Shown: positions 1 to 12,880, numbered from the stretch's first letter. The stretch: DNA of 64,000 bases from Cenococcum geophilum 1.58 (GCA_001692895.1 KV748230.1:310001-374000); one strand, 5' to 3'. Notes: generated by a model from the sequence alone, not told the origin. Translations and numbers: made by a program.

Positions 1-2760
1 CTAACTAAATAAGAGTTAAGAGTACTTACAGAGTTTATTTAGGAAACCCTATTGAAAGGATATATTAGACCATTATAGTTATTAGCAGGATATCCAGTAT
101 TATTTATACTAAAGAAAAACAGAAAGCTTAGGCTGTGTATTAACTATAAATAGTTAAACAGCATTACTAGAAAGGATAGGTATCCTTTACCCTTAATTAG
201 CAAAATCTAAGATAGGATAGGCAATATATAAATCTTTATAAACATAGATTTAAGATAGGCATACTATTAGATTATAATTAAAGAAGGCAATAAATAGAAG
301 GCAGCCTTTAGGTTAAAGAAAGGACTATATAAGCTATTAGTTACGCAATTTAGACTTATAAATATACTAGCAATACTCTAGAAACGGATTAATAGCGTAT
401 TAGGAGAATACCTTGATAAATTTATTATAATATACCTTAATTATATTATTATCTACTTAATAAGTAAGGATAAATACGGAGAATATATTAAATAGGTTGT
501 AAAGAGACTATAGGAAGAATAGATGTTAGTAATAATTAAGAAATATAAGTTCTTTACTAGAAATACTAATTTTGTTAAATTTATTATTAAACTAGGCCAT
601 ATTAGTATAGACCTAAAAAAAATTAAAGCTATAGTAAGTTGGTAAGATCTAGAGATAACGCAGTTAAGGTTATTTTTAGGATTTTGTAACTACTATAGAA
701 GGTTTATAGCTTAAAAGTTAAAGAATATTAAACCATTTATAAGACTTATAAAGAAAGAGGAACTATAGGTATAGGGAAATAAGTAAAAGAAGCTGTTTAA
801 AGAACTTAAAGAATTGTTTACCTAGGAACCAATTTTTAAGATCTATTAACTAGAACTAAAAACGGTTATAAAGACGGATATATTAGACTTTATATTAGAA
901 GTATGCCTACTATAGAAGTATAGGAATGCACAGTATCTAGTAGTATACTATAGTCAGAAGATAACACTATTAGAACTAAACTATAACATTTATAATAAGG
1001 AGTTATTAGGTATATTTATAGCACTTTAGAAATAGAGAGCATTCCTATAAGGTATAGAGAAACTATTTATAGTTAAAATAGATTATAAGAACCTAATAGG
1101 GTTCCTAATAATAAAAGAACTTAATTAAAGATAGGTTAGATGGGTAGAAATACTTATAGAATACCATTTTAAGATTTAGCGCACTAAGGGAACTATAAAT
1201 GTAAGAGTAGACGCGCAAAGCAGAAAAGCTAAACTATAAAATAATAAGAAGCTATTAGGAGCAATACTACACAAAGATAAGGACAGATTAATTAGATATA
1301 ATTATCCTAAAATTATAGTAACTTAAGAGTATAAGTTACCGGAAAGCAATTAGACTAAAAGAATCTAAAAAGCGGAAAACAAGGATATAGACTTAGAGTA
1401 GTACGAAAATTAAAAAGTAATATACGTGCTTAAATTAATTATAAAAGAGTTTATTAAAGAATTCTATAAGGGAATAATATAAGGATATAATAGAGCCTAA
1501 GGGCTAGTATTAAGACTTTAAGAGGAGTATATTATTAATGGAATTTAGGGCTTAGTAAGAAAAGTTATAAAGGAATATTTAAATTGCTAAAGGAATAAAC
1601 CAATGAGGTATAAGCTATATGGAAAACTATAGCTAGTTAAAATATTAGAATGTCTATGGGAGATAATATTATAGGACTTTATTATAAAGTTGCTAATATT
1701 AAAAGATTCTATTACTAGATAGGAGTATAATATAAACTTAGTAATAGTAGATAAGTTAACTAAGTAGGGCTATTTTATAGTATATATAGAAGAAATCTTA
1801 GTAGAAGATATGGCTAAAATCTATATTAAAGAAGTATTTATAAGATATAGAGTACTAAATAAGATTATATTGGACAGAGATCTAAGATTTATAATAGTGT
1901 TTTAAAAGGTATTTTTAGCAGAATAGGGGGTTTAAGCAGCATCTTCTATTATATATTATCCGCAAATAGACAGATAAATAGAGAGATTAAATTAGACACT
2001 AGAGCAGTATCTAAGGTATTATATTAATTATATATAGAATAATTAGGTATTATTATTACTAGTTATATAATTTATATACAATATAGCACTATAGGAAGGC
2101 ATAGAAATATTACTATTTTAGGTAAATTACAGATATAAACCTAAAATATCGTTATTACTAAAATAAAAAAATAAAAATAAGTAAAGTAGTAAAGTAGAGA
2201 ATAGAAACTCTAATAAATTTTTATAAGGACCTCTATTTTATAGCAAAATTAGTATAAGAAAAGATAAAAAGGTATTATAATACTAGAAGATCCAAGGGAC
2301 CAGATCTAAAGGAGGGAGATAAAGTGTAGCTATTATATAAAATTTTCACAAGTTAACAACTAAGTAAGAAATTAGATTATATTAGACTAGGACAATTTAA
2401 AATCATAGCTAAGATTTTAGAAGTTACGTATAGACTTAACTTACTAGTAAAAATAAGAATCTACCCTATATAGTATATCGCAATGCTAGAGCTAGTATAT
2501 AGAGATATCAAGCTACTAGTTTATAAAGTAGATATATATAGACGATAAGAGGAAAATAAATAGTAGGTTTTAAAGGTTGTTAATTATAAAGATATTAACA
2601 ATAAAATATTATATAAAGTAAAGTAGATAGGCTACAACAAGACTGCCTAGAAACTACTATAAAATCTAAAAAAACTCTATAGGAAAGGTATAGAAGTATT
2701 AAAAGAGAATAGGTTAGGTAATATTATAAAGGAGCTAAAGATAAAAGGATTAGTTAAAGG
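1..2760 (+). pseudogene. Decayed Gypsy pol (RT–RNase H–integrase–chromodomain), copy A1
   Basis: Domains in order on the plus strand. The RT fingers/palm read LCINYK*LNSITRKDRYPLP at about 130–200. The active-site box is at 433–444 and reads YLNY instead of the family's YLDD. An RNase H/connection region follows at about 840–1240. Integrase runs from about 1440 to 2450, with the catalytic phrase L-D-R-D-L-R-F near 1870 and the Y-P-Q-x-D-x-Q-x-E box near 1960. A C-terminal chromodomain-like stretch is at about 2570–2700. Stops are almost all TAA/TAG at conserved Gln or Trp positions, as RIP produces. The enzyme would be inactive from both the stops and the lost Asp residues. Some domain borders are approximate because indels shift the frame. 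Confidence 0.88.
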
Positions 2761-2779
2761 TAATAAACGAGCTGAATTA

Positions 2780-3430
2780 TCTAAGGGATCTACTACTAGC
2801 GTATAAGTTGTTTCCGCCTTTCCTTAATTAGAATTATTTTTAGCCTCCTTGGCCTTAAGCTTAGAGAGACCTTACTTAATAAGATATAACTCTTTAGAGC
2901 GTACCTTTTTATAAACTTTTGCTAAATAAGATAACCAAGTATAAGTATTTAGTTAAGCTTTTAGGGCCTAAGACGCTTTATTAGAATAACATTAAACCTT
3001 AACAAGAGCTTTAGCTAGCTTACTCTTTAGTCTTTTAGCTACTACTAATACGCAAGACCTTAAGGCAAATTAAATAAGGAATAAAACGATTATATAGAAT
3101 TATAAGACCTATATACTTAGTATTAGAGACGGATTAAACATTATAGGGTAACCGTATATTCGCTTACGTATACTTAGTATAGGAGGAAAGTTAGTAACTA
3201 GATAGAGCCGTAATCGTAATATATACTAACCTTTTCTCTATATACTAAAAATAGGATAATATAACTTTACTAAGTAAAAAAATTAACGTTACTAGCTAAT
3301 TATAATAATTAAATATAGAGGATCTAATAAGAGGCATTAGAAATAATAAAGGTTATTAAATTAAAAATGGAAATGCTATACCTCTAATAAATATCTTAGA
3401 GATAGGAGATATCTTTAAAAATAAAAATAA
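2780..3430 (-). pseudogene. Decayed antisense reading frame downstream of pol, copy A1
   Basis: Read on the minus strand, this stretch gives a broken but protein-like frame. It has a basic helix (AKVYKKVRSKELYLIKQGL after replacing one stop by Gln, about 2860–2930) preceded by a Lys/Ala-rich segment. Further upstream (about 3130–3260) is a block with many Tyr at places that fit Cys after reversal of G-to-A changes (for example EKRLVY followed by SSYTKYT). The same frame, with the same motifs, lies at 30,380–31,070 (+) in A3 and 53,050–53,720 (-) in A2. It is opposite to the element's own coding strand. Function unknown; the Cys-rich plus basic/coiled-coil layout hints at nucleic-acid binding, which is only an inference. 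Confidence 0.5.
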
Positions 3431-3445
3431 AAAGGAGGGGGGCGG

Positions 3446-3853
3446 TATTACGGACCTAATATTGGTAGTAGTATAACTACTAAAAAAAGACATAAATGGG
3501 TTAATTAAGATAGTATAGAAGGTACTAAAACTAATTAAGCTATAGAATAAGGGGTAGCTAAGTTACGTAGTTAGTTACGTTATAAGTTTAGAATATAGGA
3601 ACGTAGGAATATAGAAACGTACTAACGTACTAACGTACTTAGCACATTTCTTAGGCGTAGTATTATATATTTAAAGGACTATAGTCCCTACTTAGATAGT
3701 TCTCTTCTTTATAGTAAATCTTAGAATATAATTAGAGTTAATTTATTGGGTAACCACTCTACCAGTTATATTATTATTATTAACTATTCCTTAACCTATA
3801 TACCTAGCCCATTAATAAGTCTACCTTAGTATTTCCTATAAGGGTTCGTTATA
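3446..3853 (+). repeat. 3' LTR of A1
   Basis: It starts TATTACGGAC (TGTTACGGAC in the A2 5' LTR, with TG changed to TA) directly after a purine run, and ends GGTTCGTTATA (GTTCCGTTACA in A2). The core matches the A2 and A3 LTRs, including TTAAAGGACTATAGTCCCTA and AACCACTCTACCAGTTAT, but it is shorter (408 bp) and clearly diverged. Confidence 0.8.
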
Positions 3854-4869
3854 TTTAGGCCTATATTATATTAAACATTATAATAGATATATAAGATATC
3901 TTATAAAAGATTCTAACGGTAAAATATAGTAATATTACCTAATTTTAGTAGATAATTATTAGAGCTACCTTACCTAGCAATTTGTTAAGTATACGCTCGC
4001 GTATAAAACTATCTTAATAGCTTTACTACCTTATTTAACTTATAAGCTTTAACCACTAAATATAGGTTATTTTAGGCCACTTTCTTACTACTATAGGGAG
4101 TAAGTAGATACCTTCTATTAATATAGCCACTTAGGCGTTAATAAAGAATTTTTTAAAGCTCTACCTAAAGGTGTATATATAGGTATTTACCCCTAATACG
4201 ATCTATAGCGCCTGGAAAGCTATAGGCCTTCTATCTTATAATTATACTACTATCTTAGAGACTCTTACCCATATAAAGGTAAGCCTAATCCTAATTATAC
4301 TTATTAGGGTTTAGAACGGCTCTATTTAATATAGCGACGTTAATCTCTAGTAGAGTCGTTAGTGTCTTTAGAGTGCGTAAAGTAGTAGATATATTTAATC
4401 TCTTAATATCTTGGCTTTAAAAGGCTCTATTATATATTTGGGTATAAGTAAATTAAAGGGTTGTTAATCCGGAAAGGGACATCGTAGGGATATAGTAGTC
4501 GTCCATGCAATTAGTTGGCGCGTAGGTCTATATCACTACTATAACGTAGTTAAATTAATTAAAGCGATATTAAGATTAAAAGAGTAATATAAAGGCTTTA
4601 ATTTGGCCTATTTAAATTATATATAAACTTGTTGTTGATTTTATTATGAATTAATCAAATATTACCTATATATGGCTCGCTCCGTAAGGTGGCTCGCTTT
4701 CTAGTCAGCTACATTATTTTATAGATTAAGCGTAGTAGAATTTCAACCAGACTTAATTAGATTGGCACGTGCATGGCTATAGGGTAGGTGTAATAGAAAT
4801 CGTTTATATCTGCTCCCTATATTTTAAATTCTAGTATAAAGCGTTAGAGAGCTTATTAACTAGGTTTAC
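3854..4869. other. AT-rich mutated DNA, no identifiable gene
   Basis: About 1 kb between A1 and the left TSD of C1. It contains stretches with protein-like character broken by TAA/TAG (for example around 4140–4400, plus strand), so it may be another RIP-mutated repeat. I recognise no domain. It is the left flank of the C1 insertion site. Confidence 0.5.
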
Positions 4870-4874
4870 GATAT

Positions 4875-5091
4875 TATAAAGGATATTATTACAGACACCT
4901 TCAAATGCCCTTAGGATAACCCCTAAACGCCCCTTAAATAGTTACCGGTTACGTACTAGAGGCATATACCTATAGTATATAGTCTCTACAATTCTAAAGG
5001 CCTTACCTCCTTAAGGATTTATCTTTTTTACCAATCTATTTTATTCCTACAATTATGCCTTATAGCCCCCTGTTTATAAAGCCCCCTTATA
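4875..5091 (+). repeat. 5' LTR of C1
   Basis: A 217-bp LTR preceded by GATAT and followed by the family C leader (5092–5180), whose continuation lies at 27,319. It is the same sequence as 38837–39053 and as the inverted LTRs of C2. Confidence 0.88.
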
Positions 5092-5180
5092 TTTAAATCC
5101 TTCCTACTCCTTTTTAGAAGGGTAGTTAGCTTTAAGGACTAGATTATTTATTTATATCTTTTATTTATAACTACTATTCT

Positions 5181-5395
5181 TATAAGGGGACTTTATAGAT
5201 AGGGGGCTATAAGGACACAATTGGAATAGGATAAATTAGTAAAAGAGATAAATCCTTAAGGAGGTAAGGCCTTAGGGATTGTAGAGACTATATACTACGG
5301 GTATATACCTCTAGTATATAACCGGCGACTATCTAAAGGGCGTTTAGAGGTTGTCCTAAGGGCAACCTAAGGTATCCACAATAATATCCCTTATA
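5181..5395 (-). repeat. 3' LTR of C2
   Basis: It is adjacent to a C-run at 5399–5409, which is the complement of the polypurine tract and shows that the element reads on the minus strand. Confidence 0.87.
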
Positions 5396-5716
5396 TTACC
5401 CCCCCCCCTTCTTACAGTTAGCCCCTAATTATTATTACCTTACGGTAGGGAGGTTATAAGGGCTTGTCCTAGAAGGGGTTCGGAGAGATATTAGTATACT
5501 ATTATATATTATCTATCTATCTAACCCCTGCTTTAAACTCCTGAAAAACCTTAATAAGAAAAAAATATAACTAGAGAAAAGATAAAATGATTACTAGAAG
5601 ACCTATTAGAAGCCTATTAAAAGTATACTAGTAACTACCTAGGCTAATATAGAGATTTTTATATAATTCTACTTCTAAGCCTTTATGCCAGTCTATAATT
5701 AATTACGAGTATTATA

Positions 5717-6122
5717 ACGTAGTTTGCGGGCTAATAGGTCATGCGGGCCTCCGGGTTACCACTAAAAATTAAAATTTTTATACTTTAATATCTTAATAAC
5801 TACTTAATAATAAATTCTAATAATTTGGATTTGAATTTTTATACACGCTCTACAGCTTCTATTAAAGTTGCATAATAATTAATTCAGTGGTTTTTAAGAT
5901 ATAGTAATTTAGCTTTATTTCGGCCCCTAAACTATAATATCTCAAAAACTACTAAACTAATTATTATGTAACTTTACTAGAAGCTGCGGAGCGTGTATAA
6001 AAATCCAAATCCAAATTATTAGAATTTATTATTAAGTGGTTATTAAAATATTAAAGTATAAATTTTTTAATTTTTAGTAGTAACCCGGAGGCCCGTATAA
6101 CCCATTGGCCCGCAGACTACGT
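5717..6122. mobile_element. Foldback MITE with ~190-bp terminal inverted repeats
   Basis: The left arm (5717–about 5905) and right arm (about 5935–6122) are near-perfect reverse complements. The ends are ACGTAGTTTGCGGGC and its counterpart GGCCCGCAGACTACGT. It is flanked by TA on both sides (5715–5716, 6123–6124). The sister copy C1 has the uninterrupted site around TA at 38513–38514, so this is an insertion and not part of family C. There is no coding capacity. TA duplication and long TIRs fit a Tc1/mariner-mobilised MITE. The arms differ mostly by transitions. Confidence 0.85.
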
Positions 6123-6636
6123 TAGGCAATTTGGTGTTCTATTATAGTTCTATAGAACCTTTTAGTATAGGATTTAATATATAAAGCCTTAGCTTACCGT
6201 TATCTTTAACTATTAAGATATAATCTATAATCGTTTTATATAATCCTCTACGTTACTAACGTATTATTCCCGCATCTACCCTTAGGCTATTAAATGCAGT
6301 TAAGGTATTAATTAGTTAATTAAGGAGACTTATCTCCTATGATTTAGTGTATATGCTTTTAAATCTAATAGTCCTATACTATATATTTGGCGTAGCTTTA
6401 CTACCTAGTAAATAGGAGGGACACTTCGCAATAGCACCTATGGCTATTATACAATTATTAAGAACGTCTATAACGTTACTCTTTAATACTATAGTATTGT
6501 TTTAGGTATAATTTAACCTATATACGTCTTTAATTAATGTCTTAATTGACTTCCCCTAGCCGCGTACTCAGTTTTTATAAGGAAGTAATGGTTAGATAAT
6601 ACATACTTATATTTCCTTTCTTCTAAATAACGCTAT

Positions 6637-6886
6637 TATGGTAGTATAGATTAGACGTCGCCTACTATCTTAGCATTTCCCTATATTTATAGAGCCTTCG
6701 GCTTCCTTCCTTCCTTCTTCCCTCTATTATATATATATCACAACTCTACCAGTTACCGGAAATACACTCTTTTCTTTCTTTTTTACTAACTAACTAACTA
6801 ACCGACCGACTAACCGACTGACCGACAGACAGATAGACTAACAGCACTATAACTTTCCCATCTTAGAGAGGTCGCATCCTTCCGTA
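6637..6886 (+). repeat. 5' LTR of B1
   Basis: It starts TATGGTAGTATAG (TGTAGTGGTGTAG in B2). It contains a tetranucleotide-like run of CTAA/CCGA/CAGA steps at about 6785–6842 and ends at GCATCCTTCCGTA. A TATTTTATGGCATTCC tail follows, also found next to the B2 5' LTR. Confidence 0.8.
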
Positions 6887-6899
6887 TATTTTATGGCAT

Positions 6900-9130
6900 T
6901 CCATATAGGGACGACAGCAAGCTCTTTAGATTAGAAGTCTAGTGCTATATATACAGGAGATATATAAGAACATACTACAACTATAAAAGAACTGCCAGCT
7001 ATAAAAGAACGACTAACTACAAAAGAACCGCCAGCTAAATAGACGAGATAGCAGAACTAGAGAACTAGAGAACCAGGTAGTATTAGATAGTAAGGGGAAC
7101 CAGATAGTCCCAGAAAAGATAAAATAGCTAGACTTAATAAATAGGCTAAAGAGTGGTAATAAGAGGCAAAAGAGCATGGGTTAGATGGTCTTAAAAAGTT
7201 ATATATAAGGACGTTAAGCGAACTAGCGAGCCAATTAGACAACTTTAACCGGCGGTTAAAGTTACTAAGATCTACTACCAAGTATAGCTAGACCTTTATT
7301 AAAGATATAAAGACAACAAGCTAAGGGCAAATTAATTAAATGGAAACGAGATCTAAGATATCTGGCGGTAAAGGAAGTTAGTACTGCCATTTACAAATAA
7401 AGGAGACAATACTAAGCACGGTTGTAAGCATATAAAATCAGATCTGTCCTTAAAAGCTTCCTATTCTAGCTTAGCTTTATCCTTTTTTAAGTCATCCAGA
7501 TTATATCAGCAGCAGCTCTAGAGGTGTTCTATAAAGAAGTAGATATAAGTAAAAGCAAGAGGCTTAGTAGTACCCTACTACGCAAAACGACGATAGGCTA
7601 AAACAGATAGACGTACCGAGACCCGGTAGTAGTAGTAGATAGAGACTATATACACTCTTAGGGAGATCCCCCCTCAGGCGTTAAGAGGCAGGTGCCCTTT
7701 ATAAGGGGTATAGTTATATAAGTAGACCAGCCGAAGCGTACGCCTATTAGGGTACCGCTAGGATAACTATTTGGGACACCCTCTGTTAAGACCGCGGCCA
7801 TATAAGCAGACCTACAATAGCGCTTACCCGTAACCCCTAGGACCAATAACCCTTAGTAAACAAAGGATATAAGCCGTAAGGACCACCTATAAGCTCCTAA
7901 GAAAGCTTTAGATACATTACCCTATAACTAGCAGTTAATAACTTAAGATAGGATCTATATTATAACATAGCCTATACCGGCCCTAGGAACTCTATACTTT
8001 ATAGGACAAGATATATTATAGTTTATTAAGCAGTACAAACAACTATGCGTCCAATATTACGTTATGAGCAAAAAGAAGCACCAGGGCCTTCTAGAGTACT
8101 ACAATTACTAGATAGGAATGTAGGTGCGAAGCCTACCTAAATTTATAGCTGGCAATTAGATAGAGCTTATAAGAAAGCTTAGGACGAAATATTAAGCGGA
8201 CGACTACTACTAACGCATGGAGATAAGAGACTTTATAAAAGCTTTTATTCGGAAGTTAGCAAAGTAGCTAGGAGATCTGCGTCACTATATATAAGATTTC
8301 ACCAGTATCTTAGCTAAAGCGGTAACTATAGGAAACTTTACTAAGCAAAAGAAGGGGTAGTGGTTTATGCGAGGACTCTTAATTAAATACTATAGACATA
8401 TAATAGAAAGGACAGGAGCTGTAGTAGATAAGCCTAGCACCTTTATATTCGAAAGACTAAAGGAGGCTATAGAGTTAAGGATAATGGCTGCAGAGAATGC
8501 TAAGCAGATAGCTATCCTTTTAGAAGAAGATGTCCTAAATATCTAGCTTATATAAGAGCTACGGCAGTAAAGGAATAAGCTTAACCACTAAAGGGAAAGA
8601 AGACTTTTTAACCTAGTTAAACCAGGTGTATACGGAGGAGCCCTAATACAGCAGCAGTCACCAACTATAGATTAGGCTATAGTTTAAAACCCAGCATAAG
8701 GATATAAAGACTAGCAGAATAGTACTCAACCTCTATAGAACTCCTAACCTCTATAAAACCCTTAATATCCATAGGATTATTAATATCCGCAAGATTCTAC
8801 TGCCTTTAGACGGCCGCAGTAAGACATATAGGATTAGTAAGGTACGCGAAGACAAGGCTAGCAGACCTGTTCTAGATGTAGAGGAAGTTACCATTTTACT
8901 AAGCACGAGTGTTAAGGCTTAAAGGATCTTATTTAGTAAGGACTTATATATCTATCTAATTAAGGAAGACTAGTAGTAGGGATACGCAATTAACCTGGAC
9001 TAGTACTTCCATGGCTTAGCAATAAAGGATAATTAAAGGGTATTAAAAACTGGCTCTATATATATTAAGGAATAGACCTAAATAGGCAGGTATATTAGAA
9101 AATAGAAGGATAAGGACAGATATAAAAACG
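6900..9130 (+). pseudogene. Decayed Gag-like gene of B1
   Basis: Plus-strand frames, broken mainly by TAA/TAG, read like a retrotransposon Gag. An amphipathic segment (LKKLYIRTLSELASQLDNF at about 7193–7249) is followed by a stretch rich in basic and aromatic residues (about 8100–8400). A zinc knuckle C-x2-C-x4-H-x5-C lies at 8868–8912. In B2 the second Cys of the knuckle has become Tyr (minus strand near 17,890). No Gag family could be named. Indels make exact ends uncertain. Confidence 0.6.
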
Positions 9131-9699
9131 GGCCCCTATAGTATAGACGGATTTTACTACTTTTTATAACGGAGTAGTGCTAAAGAATATTAACAAAATG
9201 CGTACAAACTGGGAGGACTACTATTAAGTACAGCCTATAGACTTAGTAGTAACGCCCAGCCAGTAACGTCCGTAGACTCGCCTAACCCTTAAAGATAGCC
9301 GTATAACTAGGATAATTATTAAGCCGTAGGCTCCGCAGCAGGCTCCGTAACATATTCCTCAGTAGGTTCCGCTATAGGAGAAGAATATACAATTAGGAGG
9401 TTACATCTAAATTAGGTTATAGCCTGCAGATAAAACGGCTAAAGCTTAGAAGAAGAATAAATCATTTAACCCTTAGAGACGATTTTAGAGACGGACGCTT
9501 AACCAGCAAGCTCCGTAGTAGGCTCCGCAGTAGGTATAAGATATTTAATTAGGGGACAGTTAAGTTCTAAGGTAGGGGAGGGGACGTAGGTAACGGCCGA
9601 ATAAAAAGACTTCTATTTATCTGCTTAATTATAGTATTTCCTAAAACTCCTTTTTTTTGTTTATTTTCTTAATTATAACGTGTTAAAACGCGTTAATCG

Positions 9700-12110
9700 C
9701 GACGGTCTACTGTAACGATATTAGTTTAACTTACCGCCTACTACTAAGCTAATAGCGATTTTCTATTCCAGGGATAGAAAATCCTAATTAGTCTATTTAG
9801 CAATAGAGCTAGCAGAACTCTACACCGCCCCTAGAATTTAGTGCAGCTATATAATAAAAATGGATATTAAGAGCCTTAATTAATTGCACGGATATAGAGC
9901 TAATTATATAATATAGAGCCAGATATAGAGCTGCACGCAAAGCCTTAATTAATCAATAGCACAGAAGTCTTAATTAAATTGAATAACTGTATAGAAGCTA
10001 TAACTGGTTAAGGAATCGAATTAAGCTAGAGCCTTAATACTAGCACGTTACATCACTAAGTCGAATTAGTTAAATGTTATTAAATTAGGGCCTTCAATTA
10101 GGCCGACCTTATTCCTTATGTAAACAATAACTAATTGCAGTACAACTACCACAACTGTTACTACTATTACTGCCATCCAAATACAGTACTGTGCTAGCTG
10201 CATAATAAGAACAAATATCGCGGTAAGAAAGGGACCTATATAAGGGCAGCAATATAATATTGGAAAACGGGTACCGCAGAACGGTAAAGCAGTATACAAA
10301 AGAGGCGCTGACAAAGATGCTCCGTAAAAGATCGTATATAGGACACAGCTAACCATATTAAGCCTAAACTATCCTTATACAACTAAAGACTGAACTAGGC
10401 CGTATCTAGCTAAGCTAGTAAAGGGCCTTATTAGGGATTATAAGGGGAACAGAAATTAGACATACAGAAGCTAGCGTTTTTCCTTAGAGGTTGTCTAATA
10501 AAGGACTATATTATAGATATAAGGCTAAGGAATATGCGATAAAGGTAGTTATAATAGCTAAGAAGCTACCACCGGATAACACTAAAGACGACTTAGGTAA
10601 AGCGTAGGACTAGTAAGATAATAATAAAGAAACTAAGAGCAAAAGACAACCCTAAGAAGGCTCTTAAGCTAGAAGAAGATTAAGGATACGTAAGTATACT
10701 GCCAACAGCGGGAATAAAGAAGCAGCCGTAAAAGCCTAAGGATATACTAAAGGACTCAAGAGCAAGGACGGTTTAAAAAAAAAAAAAAAAAGTAGCCATT
10801 AAGAACGTCTTATAAAAGCACTAGGCCTATTATAGTAGTTTAGAGGAAGCCACTATTAGTACTTGTAAAGGAGGAAGTCTTAAAATAGGTTTCTAGATTA
10901 AATGTCTAGAGGATACTAAGAGCCTTAATTATACAATGCGGAGCCTTAATCAATTACATAGATATAAAGCTTTAATAGAATAACTATATAGCTAGAGTCT
11001 TAATTAATTGTTTATAGATATAAAGCCTACTAATATAGAACCCAGGTTATATGTATAGTAGAAGATACCTTAAGTCAAGCTAAAGCCTTAGTTAAATCTT
11101 AATTAATTAGACACTGCCTATATGGGTTAAGTCGTTAAATTAAAGCCTTTAGTCGGGCCGACCTAATACCCTATTTAAACGTTAGTCGATTATACATTAT
11201 TATAGTTAAATTAAATTAGTTACCGTAGCCGTCAGACGTCTTTAATCAGCAGTTAAAGATGCATTACTATAGGCACGCAGGCACTAGACCTAATTAGGAA
11301 ACTAGTACACAGCTAAAAGAACGTTAAAAACATAGTTAATTAACGTTTTGGGGCCTCTGCAAGAGCCTCTTCCCTTAACTACCCACCTCCATATTAATTG
11401 ACTGCCGCCTATCTTAACGCCTATAGACTAGTTAACTAGAATGACCTTTCTTACAGATATAGTTACGGAGCTTTACTTAAAGTCTTACACAGAGTTATAT
11501 ACGGAGTCTATAGATATAGGGCATACGGGTGCAAAGCCCTAATTAGACAATAGTATAATAGCTTAACTGGACGCCTATATACGCGAAGCCTTAATTAAAT
11601 AATAGACGCGGAGCATTGACCGACCGTATATCTACACGGAAGTTTTAATCAATTGCCTATAGATATAGAGCCTTAGTTATATATACAGCAGAAGACACCT
11701 TAAGTTAAGCCAGGGCCTTATTAAATCTTAATTAGTTAAACTTTATATCTATATTTAAGTTAGGATAGTTAGAGCCTTTAACCGGGTCGACTTTTTACCT
11801 TAATTAAACGACCGAACGATTAGTTGCAGCACGTTGTCACCAACTAATTAGATAGTCTTTATCCAATAGTTAAAGTAGGTATATATGCACCCACATAGAC
11901 ACGGACGCAGACTATATAATATAGAGCTACTAATGTACAGCCAAATGTACAGTTAGCCGCATAGTTAGATACAAAGCTATATAGACGTAAAGTTTAGCGA
12001 TATAGGGCCTAATACAACGCCACGGATAGAGTCTTAATTAAGAGCTATATACGATACAGACCGATACAGAGCTAGGTACAGAGCCTTAATATCAAACAAC
12101 CAGCCAAACT
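9700..12110 (+). repeat. Phrase-repetitive non-coding interior of B1
   Basis: The phrase AGAGCCTTAATTAATTG (variants RAGCCTTAATYAATTR followed by an AGATATAGAG-like tail) recurs many times at irregular spacing, in company with GTCGGCCTAATT…AAGGCCCTAAT. The inverted counterpart fills about 14,800–17,000 in B2. The phrases resemble GAGGCTCTGGTTCGATTCGAT seen in the GC-rich patch at 55,670–55,900, so TTAATTAATT may be the mutated form of a TCGATTCGAT-type repeat. I see no gene here. A poly-A run of about 17 is at 10,774. Confidence 0.6.
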
Positions 12111-12116
12111 GCCGAG

Positions 12117-12720
12117 TTGGGCCGTAGTCTCTGCCATTTTAATCGACTGGCCTACCGTCACTGCCGCTACTACCACTATTCCGCCCGGCCATTTTATCCC
12201 TACTATCTTAACCAACTACTCTGTCTCTACTATTCTAGATCTATATTATTACTAAATCTACTAGATCTACTATATCGTCTAGCTATTCCGACTGACCTGT
12301 TTTAGGCCTAATACTATTTTAACCTGTTCTACTGCCGCTCTCCTAACCGCCATACCCTACTATTTTAATTGCCCTGCCTCTAACTAACTGCTACTAACCA
12401 CTGCCATTAACCGTTCTGTCACTGCTGCTACTGCTACTACTATATTAACCAACTGCTACTAACCAACTACTATCGACCGTCTGCCGCTACCGAGATTTTT
12501 ACTACTAAAGGTTCTGCCGCTAAATATCCTACTACTTACTAACTGTTACCAAGTTCTTCTACTAAGTATTATACCGCGGACCGTTCTATTTTATTTTACC
12601 ACGCTAACTATCTACTTTTATTATTGTTTATGCCACTATTACTATTATTGCTACCGTTATTGTTTCTAGTTTACTACTGTCCTAGTTGCTAGGTTAGATC
12701 TTAGCTATAGGTAATAGAAG
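12117..12720 (+). repeat. Pyrimidine-rich CTACTG-type low-complexity tract in B1
   Basis: About 600 bases dominated by CTACTG, CTGCCG, CTAACCAACTG and similar steps (purine-rich on the other strand). The inverted copy lies at about 14,200–14,800. Open frames over it, such as 12117–12305, are composition artefacts. Confidence 0.7.
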
Positions 12721-12880
12721 GGCACTATAGAACAGTTTTATAGGGAAGCTAAGGATATAGTTACCTGCGTTCGTTTAGGGATATACTTTCCTTTATCTAT
12801 TCTGCTTTTACTATACTCTTATTTTGCTATTCTTTTATATTATAGAACGTTAGGGGACAACGTTCTTAGTAGGGGAGGTA

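Larger units (their letters stand above)
1..3853 (+). mobile_element. Ty3/Gypsy retrotransposon family A, copy A1 (5' part outside window)
   Basis: Seen: the plus strand reads as the 3' half of a Gypsy pol, followed by a polypurine tract (about 3434–3445) and a 3' LTR ending at 3853. The same order and sequence recur in copies A2 (44,250–54,164) and A3 (minus, 29,925–34,000). The window starts inside reverse transcriptase, so the gag, 5' LTR and TSD cannot be seen. The copy is heavily mutated: frames are broken by TAA/TAG at Gln positions. It is more diverged from A2 and A3 than they are from each other, so it is probably an older or subfamily copy. Confidence 0.9.

Noticed and set aside
5181..5395. 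Reading 4875–5395 as one hairpin element with inverted ends
   Set aside because: The two inverted 215–217-bp units are separate LTRs: each has its own partner (38837–39053 and 27104–27318) and its own TSD.
10066..10356. 96-codon minus-strand frame with hydrophobic, membrane-like segments in B1
   Set aside because: The matching part of B2 (about 16,490–16,740) shows no conserved protein, and the Val-rich stretch is translated low-complexity DNA.
12117..12305. 62-codon frame in the pyrimidine-rich tract
   Set aside because: Composition-driven; the inverted copy in B2 gives an unrelated open frame.
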